46,991 nt of DNA from Verrucomicrobia bacterium 12-59-8 (GTDB lineage: Bacteria; Verrucomicrobiota; Verrucomicrobiae; Verrucomicrobiales; Verrucomicrobiaceae), in assembly GCA_002279765.1 (NCBI GenBank), contig NCCR01000008.1, forward strand, positions 1 through 46,991, in the 5' to 3' direction. The first letter of the stretch is position 1; each line of letters starts with the position of its first letter. A program made the translations under genes and the position numbers. The notes beneath the pieces were generated by a model that was not told the origin of the DNA, searched no databases, and saw only the letters and a list, made by a program, of their open reading frames with translations. This document shows, in pieces, positions 1-7,228 of the stretch.

Positions 1-297
1 TCCATCCTCACTCTCATCAGTGGTTATGGAATTTTGTACAGCAGTTTCTTCGCCCCTGAATCTCCATGCTCAGTTGCTCATTTCATGCGTATGCCCTGGG
101 GGGACGTGGATTTGACGATGGTTGACGGTTGTTTCCAGAAGAGCGGGAAGGTGTGGAAGGCGACAACCAGTGGTTCGTGGCCGGTGAGTCACGTCTGAAG
201 GACAAAAAGGGACGAAAGTGACCGAAAGGACGAGATTTTCAGCGAAAACTCCAGCTTGGCGCGGGGCGTTCTTTGTGAAAGCTTGCCTGCCCATCTT
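1..297. other. Upstream region with no recognisable gene
   Basis: One plus-strand frame is open from the window edge to a TGA at 196-198, about 65 codons. Its translation shows no domain, hydrophobic pattern or codon bias that I recognise, so it may be the 3' end of a gene cut by the window or may be chance. The rest is leader sequence for the gene starting at 298. No hairpin or clear promoter was found. Confidence 0.4.
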
Positions 298-1407
298 ATG
301 AAATCGAGTCTTGTCTGTTTGTTTGCCCTTGCCGCTGTGTCTTTGCAGGCGGCGGAGGATTTGTCGAAACCCATCGAAGCTCTGCGTGCGGTGGGCAAAG
401 AAGGCCAGGGAAATGAGGCGGCGGGGAAGGCGTGGCAAGAGATTGTGAAGGCGGACCCGGCTGCTCTGCCGGAGGTGCTGAAGGGCATGAACGGGGCGAA
501 TCCGCTGGCGGAAAACTGGCTGCGGGCGGCGGTGGGCGTGATCGCGGATGAGGCGCTGAAGGCGAAGAAGCTGCCGGTGGCGGCGCTGGTGACGTTTTTG
601 AAGAATACTCAAAACAGCCCTGGAGCGCGGGTGGTGGCGTTTGATCTGATCCACCGGGCAGATGAGAAGCTGGCGGAAGAATTGACGCCGACGCTGCTGG
701 AAGACCCGAGCTCGGACCTGCGGCGGCATCCGGTGGCGAAGCTGATCGATGCAGGTGATGCGGCGTTGGAGAAGACGGACAACGCGGCGGCGATCGTGGC
801 TTACGGAAAGGGATTGGGCGGGGCGCGGGATGAGGACCAGATCAAGGTGCTGGCGAAGAAGCTGCGGGATTTGGGCCAGAAGGTGGACCTGCCGAAGCAT
901 TTTGGATTTTTGATGAGCTGGAAGATGATCGCGCCGTTCAGCAACGCGGATCGCGCAGGATTCGACACAGTGTATCCGCCGGAGAAGGAGCTGAAGTTTG
1001 ATGCGAGTTACGAAGGAAAAACCAAGGAGGCGAAGTGGGTGGACTTCACGAGCGCCGATGAGTATGGTAAGATCGACTTCAACAAGCCCTTCGGGATGGA
1101 GAAGAGCGTGGTGGGCTATGCGGCGACGGATTTTTTCAGCACGGAGGATCGTCCGGCGGAGATCCGCATCGGCTGCAAGGACGGCTGGAAGGTGTGGCTG
1201 AACGGCGAGCTGCTCTTCGCGCGTGATGAATACCACCGTGGCGCGAAGCTGGATCAGTACAAGCTGCCGTGCCAGCTCAAGAAGGGCAAGAACACGATCC
1301 TGGTGAAGTGCTGCCAGAACGAGCAGACGGAGCAGTGGACGGTGGAGTGGGAATTCCAACTGCGCGTGTGCGATGCGACGGGGACGGCGATCCTGGCAGC
1401 GAAGTAA
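298..1407 (+). CDS. Secreted protein with C-terminal sugar-binding-like beta-sandwich
   Basis: The 369-aa product starts with a clear Sec signal peptide (MKSSLVCLFALAAVSLQAA), so it is probably exported. I chose the ATG at 298 because the frame can be extended upstream but the signal peptide begins exactly here. The middle (about 20-210) is Ala/Leu-rich and helical, suggestive of short alpha-alpha repeats. The last 120 residues contain DGWKVWLNGELLF and a Lys/Gly turn before a beta-rich end, the pattern of jelly-roll carbohydrate-binding or PA14-like modules found in many Verrucomicrobia and Planctomycetes secreted proteins. It lies 15 nt before the beta-propeller gene, so the two are probably co-transcribed. 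No catalytic motif is visible; the ligand is unknown. Confidence 0.75.
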   Translation: MKSSLVCLFALAAVSLQAAEDLSKPIEALRAVGKEGQGNEAAGKAWQEIVKADPAALPEVLKGMNGANPLAENWLRAAVGVIADEALKAKKLPVAALVTFLKNTQNSPGARVVAFDLIHRADEKLAEELTPTLLEDPSSDLRRHPVAKLIDAGDAALEKTDNAAAIVAYGKGLGGARDEDQIKVLAKKLRDLGQKVDLPKHFGFLMSWKMIAPFSNADRAGFDTVYPPEKELKFDASYEGKTKEAKWVDFTSADEYGKIDFNKPFGMEKSVVGYAATDFFSTEDRPAEIRIGCKDGWKVWLNGELLFARDEYHRGAKLDQYKLPCQLKKGKNTILVKCCQNEQTEQWTVEWEFQLRVCDATGTAILAAK

Positions 1408-1422
1408 TTTTTTAACCTGAAG

Positions 1423-2595
1423 ATGACCATGAAGACGATTTCGATGTGTTTGATGATGTGCCTGACGGCGGGCGTGCTGCGTGCGGACTGGCTGCAGTTT
1501 CGCGGGCCGAATGCGGCGGCGGTATCGACGGAGGGGAAGGTGCCGGGGGATGATCTGAAAATTGCGTGGACGGCGGATCTGCCGGGGCGTGGGCTTTCGG
1601 CACCGATTGTGGTGGGAGAGCGGGTGTTTGTGACGTGCTCGAGCGGGCCGGGGCAGGAGACGCTGCATGTATTTTGCTTCAATGCGGCGGATGGCTCGAA
1701 GCGCTGGGAGCGTGCGATGCGCTCGACGGGACGCACGATGACGCACAACAAGACCTGCGTGGCGGCGAATACGCCGTGCAGCGACGGGGACCGGGTGTTT
1801 GCGCTGTTCTCTTCGAACGATTTGTTTGCCTTTGATCTCGATGGGAATCTGCTGTGGCTGCGCGGGCTGACGTTTGATTACCCGAATGCGAGCAACAGCC
1901 TGGGGATGTCGCAGTCGCCAGTGGTGATGGACGGGACGCTGGTGGTGCAGAGCGAGAATGACAGCGAATCCTTCGCGGCGGGACTGGATGTGGCCACGGG
2001 GCGCAACAAGTGGAAGCTGGAGCGGCCGAAGGCTGCGAACTGGACGAGCGCGACGGTGTGGAAGAACACGGTGGCCCTGCAGTCGAGCGCGGGCATCCTG
2101 GCGGTGGACCCGGCGACGGGAAAGACGGTGTGGGATTACAGCGATGGAGCTAGCACGATCCCATCGAGCGTGGGCGCGGGTGAGACGCTGTATGCGGTGT
2201 CTCACGGGATCACGGCGCTGGCGCCGGAGAAGGGCTCGGTGACGCAGCTGTGGCGCAATGAGAAACTGAACTCAGGCACGGCGAGTCCGGTGGTGCTGGG
2301 TGACTCCCTGTATGTGGTGAATGGCGCAGGCGTGCTGATCAAAGCGAGCCTCAAGAATGGGGACGAGGCATGGAAGCTGCGGATGAAGGGACCTTTCAGC
2401 GGCTCGCCGGTGGCGGCTGGCAAGCGCATCTACATCGTGAATGAGCGCGGTATTTTCCAGGTGATCGATCCCGAGGCGCCAGAGGGCAAGGTGCTGCAGG
2501 AGATGGAACTGAAGGAAACCGTCCTCACGACGCCCGCGATCTCCGGTGGGGCCCTCTATGTGCGCAGCGATGCGAAACTGTGGAAGCTGCAATAA
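1423..2595 (+). CDS. Secreted PQQ-type beta-propeller repeat protein
   Basis: The 390-aa protein has a signal peptide (ATG at 1423; a second in-frame ATG at 1429 is equally plausible) and then the ADWLQFRGPNAAAVS start that marks the secreted PQQ-like beta-propeller family common in Planctomycetes and Verrucomicrobia. Repeated blades are visible as W/F-x-L-D-x-x-T/D-G-x-x-x-W patterns, for example near residues 80-95, 140-150, 190-200 and 230-245. These propellers usually bind a ligand or partner. The alcohol dehydrogenase catalytic residues of true quinoproteins are not evident, so an enzymatic role is not claimed. The stop codon overlaps the next ATG by one base (TAATG at 2593-2597), which suggests translational coupling to the DedA-like gene. 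Confidence 0.85.
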   Translation: MTMKTISMCLMMCLTAGVLRADWLQFRGPNAAAVSTEGKVPGDDLKIAWTADLPGRGLSAPIVVGERVFVTCSSGPGQETLHVFCFNAADGSKRWERAMRSTGRTMTHNKTCVAANTPCSDGDRVFALFSSNDLFAFDLDGNLLWLRGLTFDYPNASNSLGMSQSPVVMDGTLVVQSENDSESFAAGLDVATGRNKWKLERPKAANWTSATVWKNTVALQSSAGILAVDPATGKTVWDYSDGASTIPSSVGAGETLYAVSHGITALAPEKGSVTQLWRNEKLNSGTASPVVLGDSLYVVNGAGVLIKASLKNGDEAWKLRMKGPFSGSPVAAGKRIYIVNERGIFQVIDPEAPEGKVLQEMELKETVLTTPAISGGALYVRSDAKLWKLQ

Positions 2596-3335
2596 TGGGG
2601 ACAACTAACGAACCCGCCCAAGAGCCGGAGGAGCTGGACGCTGCGATCGCCACCGAGGTGGAGCAGGAGACCTCGCGTGCGCTGGGCAAGGAGACGCGCC
2701 AGGTGCTGTTTGCGGTGATGCTGGTGGCCGCCTTCATGGCGCTGGCACACTTCACCCCGCTGAAGGCATGGATCACGAATGTGCAGATCTGGAAGGACAT
2801 GGTGCATGAGTTTGGCTGGGGAGCCCACGCGATCTTCATGGCCGCGTGCGCTGGAACCGTGATGCTGGGCGTGCCGCGCCTGCCTTTGTGCGCCGCCGCA
2901 GGGCTGGTTTTTGGTTTTGGTGAGGGGCTGGTGCTCTCGCTGGTCGCATCGACCCTGGGATCGTATGGAGCCTTTGTGCTGTCGCGTCATGGCTTCCGCC
3001 GCGCGGCCGAATCGAGGGCAGAGAAATGGCCGTGGCTCAAGAAACTGCTGAAAAAGCCGTCCATCCTGCGGGTGTTCTGGGTGCGGCAGCTCATGGTGCC
3101 CGGGCTGGTCCTAAACGTCCTGCTGGGCATGACGCCCGTGAAGCACAGCCGTTTCCTGCTTGGCACGCTGCTGGGCTACCTGCCGCTGAATGTGGCGTTC
3201 AGCCTAGTGGGCAGCGGACTGGGCAAAGGCAGCCTAGCGACCACCTTGACGCAACTGCTCGCCGCCATGGCGGTGATCAACATTGCCGCCTGGCTGGTGT
3301 ATCGAGTGATGAAAAAGCAGAAGCAGAACGGCTGA
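2595..3335 (+). CDS. TVP38/TMEM64 (DedA/VTT) family inner-membrane protein
   Basis: A 246-aa integral membrane protein with an acidic N-terminal tail (about 30 residues) and around six hydrophobic segments. The VTT core is recognisable: a re-entrant Gly-rich stretch (PRLPLCAAAGLVFGFGEG), then a region around residues 150-190 with R-Q-L-M-V-P-G-x-x-x-N-x-L-L-G and FLLGTLLGYLPLN, the conserved Arg/Pro/Gly pattern of SNARE-associated/DedA proteins. This family includes lipid scramblases and undecaprenyl- or phospholipid-flipping proteins; the substrate cannot be deduced here. I chose the ATG at 2595 because it forms a TAATG overlap with the preceding stop; a GTG at 2580 is possible but would lie inside the upstream gene. 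Confidence 0.85.
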   Translation: MGTTNEPAQEPEELDAAIATEVEQETSRALGKETRQVLFAVMLVAAFMALAHFTPLKAWITNVQIWKDMVHEFGWGAHAIFMAACAGTVMLGVPRLPLCAAAGLVFGFGEGLVLSLVASTLGSYGAFVLSRHGFRRAAESRAEKWPWLKKLLKKPSILRVFWVRQLMVPGLVLNVLLGMTPVKHSRFLLGTLLGYLPLNVAFSLVGSGLGKGSLATTLTQLLAAMAVINIAAWLVYRVMKKQKQNG

Positions 3336-3345
3336 AGCAGCGGGC

Positions 3346-3786
3346 TCAATGCATGGCGTGCCAGGACAGCGAGTGATGTTCCGCATCCTCCGCGTCGGTC
3401 TGCTGCGCAGCCGCCACGATGGCGGTCAGGCCAATGAGCACCGCCGCAGGAAAGATGAGGATCAGCAGCGGCAACAGCATGACGAAGGCCAGCGGAGCAA
3501 GCACGAGGCTCAGCGCGATCGTCTCCCAGCCAAACTGCTTCAGCTTGAGACCGACAGGGGGCACGCCAGGCTGGCCGCTTTTGACAAAGACATGCTCCTG
3601 GCGCAGCCAGACGAGCAGGGGGCGCAGTGCCTGACGGAAAGGCCGTAGGAAGGTGGCCTGCATCCGGCGGAACTGCCAGACGCGGTGGAGATTGCGGGTG
3701 ACGAAACGCGCTTCGGCGTTGTGGGCAGTGGCGGCTTGCTGAAACGAGGCCGCCTGCCCTCGTTGAGGTGCAGGGATCGTGTTCAT
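3346..3786 (-). CDS. Small membrane protein of unknown function
   Basis: The predicted product has 146 aa from the ATG at 3786 (a longer frame reaches 3828 but adds nothing recognisable). The N-terminal 90 residues are basic and rich in Arg and Gln. The C-terminal part holds a long hydrophobic stretch (about residues 95-125, TIALSLVLAPLAFVMLLPLL and onwards) that could form one long or two short membrane helices, followed by an acidic, His-containing tail. I do not recognise the family. It converges with the DedA-like gene, separated by only 10 nt. Confidence 0.6.
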   Translation of the reverse strand: MNTIPAPQRGQAASFQQAATAHNAEARFVTRNLHRVWQFRRMQATFLRPFRQALRPLLVWLRQEHVFVKSGQPGVPPVGLKLKQFGWETIALSLVLAPLAFVMLLPLLILIFPAAVLIGLTAIVAAAQQTDAEDAEHHSLSWHAMH

Positions 3787-3850
3787 AGGTTGGATGGTTG
3801 TGACTGAATACGAACCACCCACCTTCATTCTGACACAAAGTCTCTAGATC

Positions 3851-4078
3851 TCACCCAGCCCTACCATGCATGGAGCAGGCCCGGCAGCCGGCGCACAGGT
3901 CACAACTGACCGTGTGGGGGTTCTCCAAGCACTTGGGGCAATGGACGCAGAGCATGCAAAACGGGCGCTGCGTGCCAACCACGCCGGGAGTGCAGGGAAA
4001 TCTTTTGGCAGCACTGCTGGATACTGTACACGCGCTCGATGAGCGCGCCTGGATGGATTCCAAAACATCAGTTTTCAT
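3851..4078 (-). CDS. Candidate Cys-rich miniprotein with two CxxCxxCxxC clusters
   Basis: A 75-aa frame from the ATG at 4078. The last third contains CMLCVHCPKC followed, after eight residues, by CDLCAGCRAC: two identical C-x2-C-x2-C-x2-C clusters. Such spacing is typical of metal binding (zinc knuckle, metallothionein-like or Fe-S) but the pair matches no family I can name. Third codon positions in the Cys-rich half are strongly G/C, like neighbouring genes, whereas the N-terminal half is not, so the true start may be further in (for example a GTG about 35 codons downstream) or the gene may be a remnant. No good ribosome-binding site is visible. It is divergent from the FHA-LuxR gene. Chance cannot be excluded. 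Confidence 0.4.
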   Translation of the reverse strand: MKTDVLESIQARSSSACTVSSSAAKRFPCTPGVVGTQRPFCMLCVHCPKCLENPHTVSCDLCAGCRACSMHGRAG

Positions 4079-4129
4079 GAGTGCGGGGAGTGAGCGAGTC
4101 CACGCATCGAACGGAACCAAAAAACTCGC

Positions 4130-4149
4130 TATTGGCAGACCTGCCAATA
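4130..4149. promoter_or_regulatory. 20-bp palindrome, putative operator of the FHA-LuxR gene
   Basis: TATTGGCAG, two bases (AC), then CTGCCAATA: a perfect 9-bp inverted repeat with overall length 20 bp. It lies 56 nt upstream of the FHA-LuxR start at 4206 and about 50 nt upstream of the divergent Cys-rich ORF. The size and position fit a dimeric HTH regulator site; LuxR-type operators are often about 20-bp palindromes. The identity of the binding protein is inference. Confidence 0.5.
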
Positions 4150-4205
4150 CGTGAACTTTTTTTCAGTCGCGTTGCACTTCCTCTCCTGCTGCGCAGAATC
4201 CACCC

Positions 4206-5087
4206 ATGCCAGTGATTGCCGGGACGAGGGACCAACCAGCCTGTTTGAAATGGAGTGGCGGCGTGCATATGCTCGTGGGCCCCTGTTTCATCGGGCGTCG
4301 TTCAGACAACGACATTCCCATCAGCAATGTCCAGGCTTCGCGGCGCCACGCGGTGCTGATGCATTTGAATGACGACTGGTGGATCAATGACCTGGGCAGC
4401 CGTAACGGCGTCATCGTCAACGGCCTGCGCCTGAGCTGCGCCCGCCGACTGCGGAACGCGGATGAAATCCGCATCGCCAATCAACGGCTGACCTTCTACA
4501 ATACGACGCAGCCCGCTCCGCAACATAGCTCCATCATGGGCAAGATCACGGAACTTGCGCCGCAGATCTTGAGCGATGCGCCGCACTCTTCGGCAGCCTG
4601 CGAACTGCTCATCGTCACGGAACAGGGGGAGATTCTGGAAGGTGACAAAGCGGCCCACTGGTTTTTTGGCAAATCTTTGGAACGCGCGCCCGGTGCCCCG
4701 CATTACTTTCTGCCACCGCAAGTCCGCCAGTGGCTGCAACAACTGGCCGACCAAAATGAGAACATCTTTCCGCCACTGGAAATGGAACAGGAAGGGCACC
4801 GCATCGTGCTGTCGCTCGCGCGTTCCAAGGATGCCCGCTTCTATCTGCTGGGCCGGGTGGAATCCTTGCAGGTTTCCATCGAACGTCTGCAGGGCCTCGG
4901 CCTGACGGAACGTGAGGCTGAGGTCATGCACTGGGTGTGCGAGGGCAAGAACAACCCCGAAATCGCCCAGATTCTTGACGTTACGCTGCACACGGTGAAC
5001 CGGCACAACGAGCACATTTTCAAAAAGCTCGCGGTGGACAACCGGCACAAGGCCATCAAGACCGTGAAAGAGCGCCTGGGGTTGTGA
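4206..5087 (+). CDS. FHA domain - LuxR-type HTH transcriptional regulator
   Basis: A 293-aa protein with two recognisable ends. Residues 22-98 are a forkhead-associated domain: IGRRSDNDI (29-37), SRRH (45-48) and NDLGSRNGVIVNG (61-73) are the conserved phosphothreonine-peptide-binding loops, with Arg, Ser, His and Asn all present. Residues 229-290 are a LuxR/GerE helix-turn-helix (GLTEREAEVMHWVCEGKNN, then TLHTVNRHNEHIFKKL). The middle (about 125-220) has the look of a degenerate sensory (PAS-like) module, CELLIVTEQGEILEGDKAA. This suggests a regulator whose DNA binding is coupled to Ser/Thr phosphorylation of a partner or of itself; no kinase gene is adjacent. No strong Shine-Dalgarno is seen; ATG 4206 was chosen to keep the whole FHA fold. 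Confidence 0.85.
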   Translation: MPVIAGTRDQPACLKWSGGVHMLVGPCFIGRRSDNDIPISNVQASRRHAVLMHLNDDWWINDLGSRNGVIVNGLRLSCARRLRNADEIRIANQRLTFYNTTQPAPQHSSIMGKITELAPQILSDAPHSSAACELLIVTEQGEILEGDKAAHWFFGKSLERAPGAPHYFLPPQVRQWLQQLADQNENIFPPLEMEQEGHRIVLSLARSKDARFYLLGRVESLQVSIERLQGLGLTEREAEVMHWVCEGKNNPEIAQILDVTLHTVNRHNEHIFKKLAVDNRHKAIKTVKERLGL

Positions 5088-5109
5088 GACAGATCGCTTG
5101 ATCTGCCTC
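5086..5109. terminator. Stem-loop between convergent genes
   Basis: CAGATC-GCTT-GATCTG with a three-base GAG/CTC extension across one mismatch. It starts within the stop codon of the FHA-LuxR gene and sits between two convergent genes, so it may terminate both. There is no T-tract, so factor-independent activity is uncertain. Confidence 0.35.
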
Positions 5110-5132
5110 AACACCATGAGCATGGCGCTCGT

Positions 5133-6110
5133 TTACTTCAGCACTGGAGTCAGGACCATGTTGCGGTAGTCCACGTTGGTGTGGTCGCCCTGCAAGTAGA
5201 TGGGGCCGGGCTTGAATTCGTCGCTGCTCATGGCACCACCGGTGCAGCCGAGCACGGGGGCGTTGTCGATGATGGTCTTGCCATTGAGGATCACGGTGAG
5301 GTGGCGATCCACCAAGGTGATGTCGAGGGTCTGCCATTCGCCAATCGGCTTTTCGGCTGCCACACTCGGGGTGATGCGGCTGTAGAGCGCGCCCATGTGG
5401 TGTGAATCAAGCGGCTGGCCGAAGCTCTCCATGACCTGTACTTCATAAATGCCGCGCAGGTAGATGCCGCTGTTGCTGCCTTCCTGCGTGCGCACTTCGG
5501 CCTTCAGATTGAAGTCTTCGAACTCAGCATCCGTGCGCAGATTGCCAAAGTGCTTGTCCTTGGCCTTCACCACGCGGTTCTCAAGCACGCCATCGACGAC
5601 GCTCCAGCCGTTATCGACGCCTTCTTTCAGCAAACGCCAGCCGGTGAGGTCTTTGCCGTTCAAGAGCTGGATGGGATCGCCGAACTTCACCTTGGAGAGG
5701 TCCGGGGCCGACGGCACATCCGCGATGCGCTTGCCGGCGAACTCCTGGGCCTGCCCCATGTCTTTGCCCGCTGCATTTTTCTTGGAGGCGGTGAGCTTCA
5801 AAACTTCGCCTTCGGTTTTCGCGGTGATCGTTTCGATGGCCGCCAGCTTGCCTTCCTTGTTCTTCTGCTCGCGCGTCACGATCAAGGTGTCGCCATCGAG
5901 CTTGGTGCTGGTGGTCGGCACCACGCTGCCGCCGCCCCAGAGGACGCTGGAGCTGAGAGCACCGTCTTTTTCGTCCACCCCGAGCCAGCCTGCGCCACCG
6001 CCAGGAATGGTGAGCGCCCAGCGGCCGATGAAGGGATTGTCGGCAGCATTCAGAAGGGTGCCGAGACTGAACACGGCGGCGATGGAGAGAGGGCGAAGCG
6101 AGAGCAACAT
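5133..6110 (-). CDS. Secreted DUF1080 (3-keto-disaccharide hydrolase-like) protein
   Basis: A 325-aa protein with a signal peptide (first ~22 residues ending LLNAAD). After an N-terminal beta-rich region of about 115 residues, the DUF1080 / 3-keto-glucoside hydrolase domain spans roughly 140-325: LLNGKDLTGWRLL, NSGIYLRGIYEVQV, HHMGALYSRITPS and the terminal FKPGPIYLQGDHTNVDYRNM are hallmark segments of this concanavalin-like fold. The family is greatly expanded in Verrucomicrobia and Planctomycetes, and characterised members hydrolyse 3-keto-glycosides; the substrate here is unknown. It lies 44 nt downstream of the BPSS1187-type hydrolase gene on the same strand, so the two are likely co-transcribed. 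Confidence 0.9.
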   Translation of the reverse strand: MLLSLRPLSIAAVFSLGTLLNAADNPFIGRWALTIPGGGAGWLGVDEKDGALSSSVLWGGGSVVPTTSTKLDGDTLIVTREQKNKEGKLAAIETITAKTEGEVLKLTASKKNAAGKDMGQAQEFAGKRIADVPSAPDLSKVKFGDPIQLLNGKDLTGWRLLKEGVDNGWSVVDGVLENRVVKAKDKHFGNLRTDAEFEDFNLKAEVRTQEGSNSGIYLRGIYEVQVMESFGQPLDSHHMGALYSRITPSVAAEKPIGEWQTLDITLVDRHLTVILNGKTIIDNAPVLGCTGGAMSSDEFKPGPIYLQGDHTNVDYRNMVLTPVLK

Positions 6111-6154
6111 AAGTGAGCGGGTTGGAGGATTGAGATGGGCGTGAACTAACGCGA

Positions 6155-7162
6155 TTATTTGCGCTGATCCTTCACACAGTCGGGATCGGCGGGTGTTGCG
6201 GAGCCGGTTTGATCGACCGGGTGATTGAAGAGGTACTGCCAGACGGCTTCGTGGATGTATTTACCATCCTTGTCCTTCACCGCCGCGCCACCGGGGGTCA
6301 CGGAGCTGTGCGCACGTTTGTCGTCGCCTTTCACATCGGCATGGGTGATGAGACGGCGGGTGTTTTGAAACGGTGGAGCGCTAATATCGACATCCACAAT
6401 GGGTCCGAATTGATTCAAGCCCATCATCTCCCAGGAGCGGCAGTAGTGGTCGGCAGACCAGCCGCCGTCCAGAACGTGGCTGAAGCCGAAGATGCGGTTG
6501 GCGGGTGTCGCGGAGGGAAGAGACTGCCAGCTTTCGTAGTTGTCGCGCGGGCCGCAGAAGCAGACGACGCGATCCACCTTCTGATGCTTGGCGAAGCGGG
6601 CGGAAGTCGTGGCACCATGCGATGCGCCTGAGACGATCACCTTGTCCCAGCGCAGGCCTTTGCCGTCTACGGTGATGAACTGGCCCCACTTGCCTTCGGG
6701 ATGCTCCTTGGCGAGCCACCTCACAAACTGAAACGAGCGCTCCATCATGCCATCTGGCTGCGGAATGCTGACGAGGTCGCTGTGATCTTCGCCGGTTGAG
6801 GCTTCGAGGCGGATGTCGCCGAGTGTTTTGCCGTCATTAAGTCGGGCCGGAGGGATGAGACCGAACCACTTGTTGGCGTAGTGTACCTGGATGGCGTGCA
6901 GGCCGTAGCTGTTCAGGCGCTCGAACAATGGCGCGCTGTGGCCCATGAGCCAGATCACCAGCTTGCCCTGGGACTTGACGCTCGTATCGACACTCGCGTT
7001 CTGGAGGTCCTGAGGCTTGCCCTTCTTGTCGGTGAAGACGAAGTCGATTTCCGGATGCTCTTTGGCACGCGGGTCGATTTCGCTGGCGCGTTTTGAGATG
7101 GTGGGTGCGGCATTGAGGCCGACGGACAAGGCCAGCAGGCAGGTGAGGATGGTCTTCTTCAT
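6155..7162 (-). CDS. Secreted alpha/beta-hydrolase-like protein (BPSS1187 type)
   Basis: A 335-aa protein with a signal peptide (MKKTILTCLLALSVGLNA). The central VIVSGASHGATTSARFAKH contains a G-x-S-x-G nucleophile elbow, and a later R-A-H-S-S-V segment could supply the catalytic His, as in alpha/beta hydrolases. The layout resembles the BPSS1187 family, whose members are secreted and of unknown substrate. It follows pheA by 66 nt and precedes the DUF1080 gene, but a functional link with phenylalanine synthesis is not implied. Confidence 0.7.
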   Translation of the reverse strand: MKKTILTCLLALSVGLNAAPTISKRASEIDPRAKEHPEIDFVFTDKKGKPQDLQNASVDTSVKSQGKLVIWLMGHSAPLFERLNSYGLHAIQVHYANKWFGLIPPARLNDGKTLGDIRLEASTGEDHSDLVSIPQPDGMMERSFQFVRWLAKEHPEGKWGQFITVDGKGLRWDKVIVSGASHGATTSARFAKHQKVDRVVCFCGPRDNYESWQSLPSATPANRIFGFSHVLDGGWSADHYCRSWEMMGLNQFGPIVDVDISAPPFQNTRRLITHADVKGDDKRAHSSVTPGGAAVKDKDGKYIHEAVWQYLFNHPVDQTGSATPADPDCVKDQRK

Positions 7163-7228
7163 GGTTGGTTCTAACGGTTTATCAGGAATTTCGATGCAAC
7201 GAATCCGGAGGGGCCAGGAATGGCCCTG

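Larger units (their letters stand above)
3787..4205. other. Intergenic region holding a candidate Cys-rich ORF and a palindrome
   Basis: About 420 nt between the small membrane protein and the FHA-LuxR gene. It contains a minus-strand Cys-rich frame (3851-4078) and a 20-bp palindrome (4130-4149), both annotated separately. Several plus-strand frames here have no recognisable features and are treated as chance. Confidence 0.5.

Noticed and set aside
70..2205. 711-codon open frame on the minus strand across the first two genes
   Set aside because: It is antisense to two well-supported genes, its translation is Arg/His/Leu-rich with no domain, and such long frames arise by chance opposite GC-rich codon usage.
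3870..4154. 94-codon plus-strand frame opposite the Cys-rich ORF
   Set aside because: No motif or ribosome-binding site and poorer codon usage than the opposite strand.
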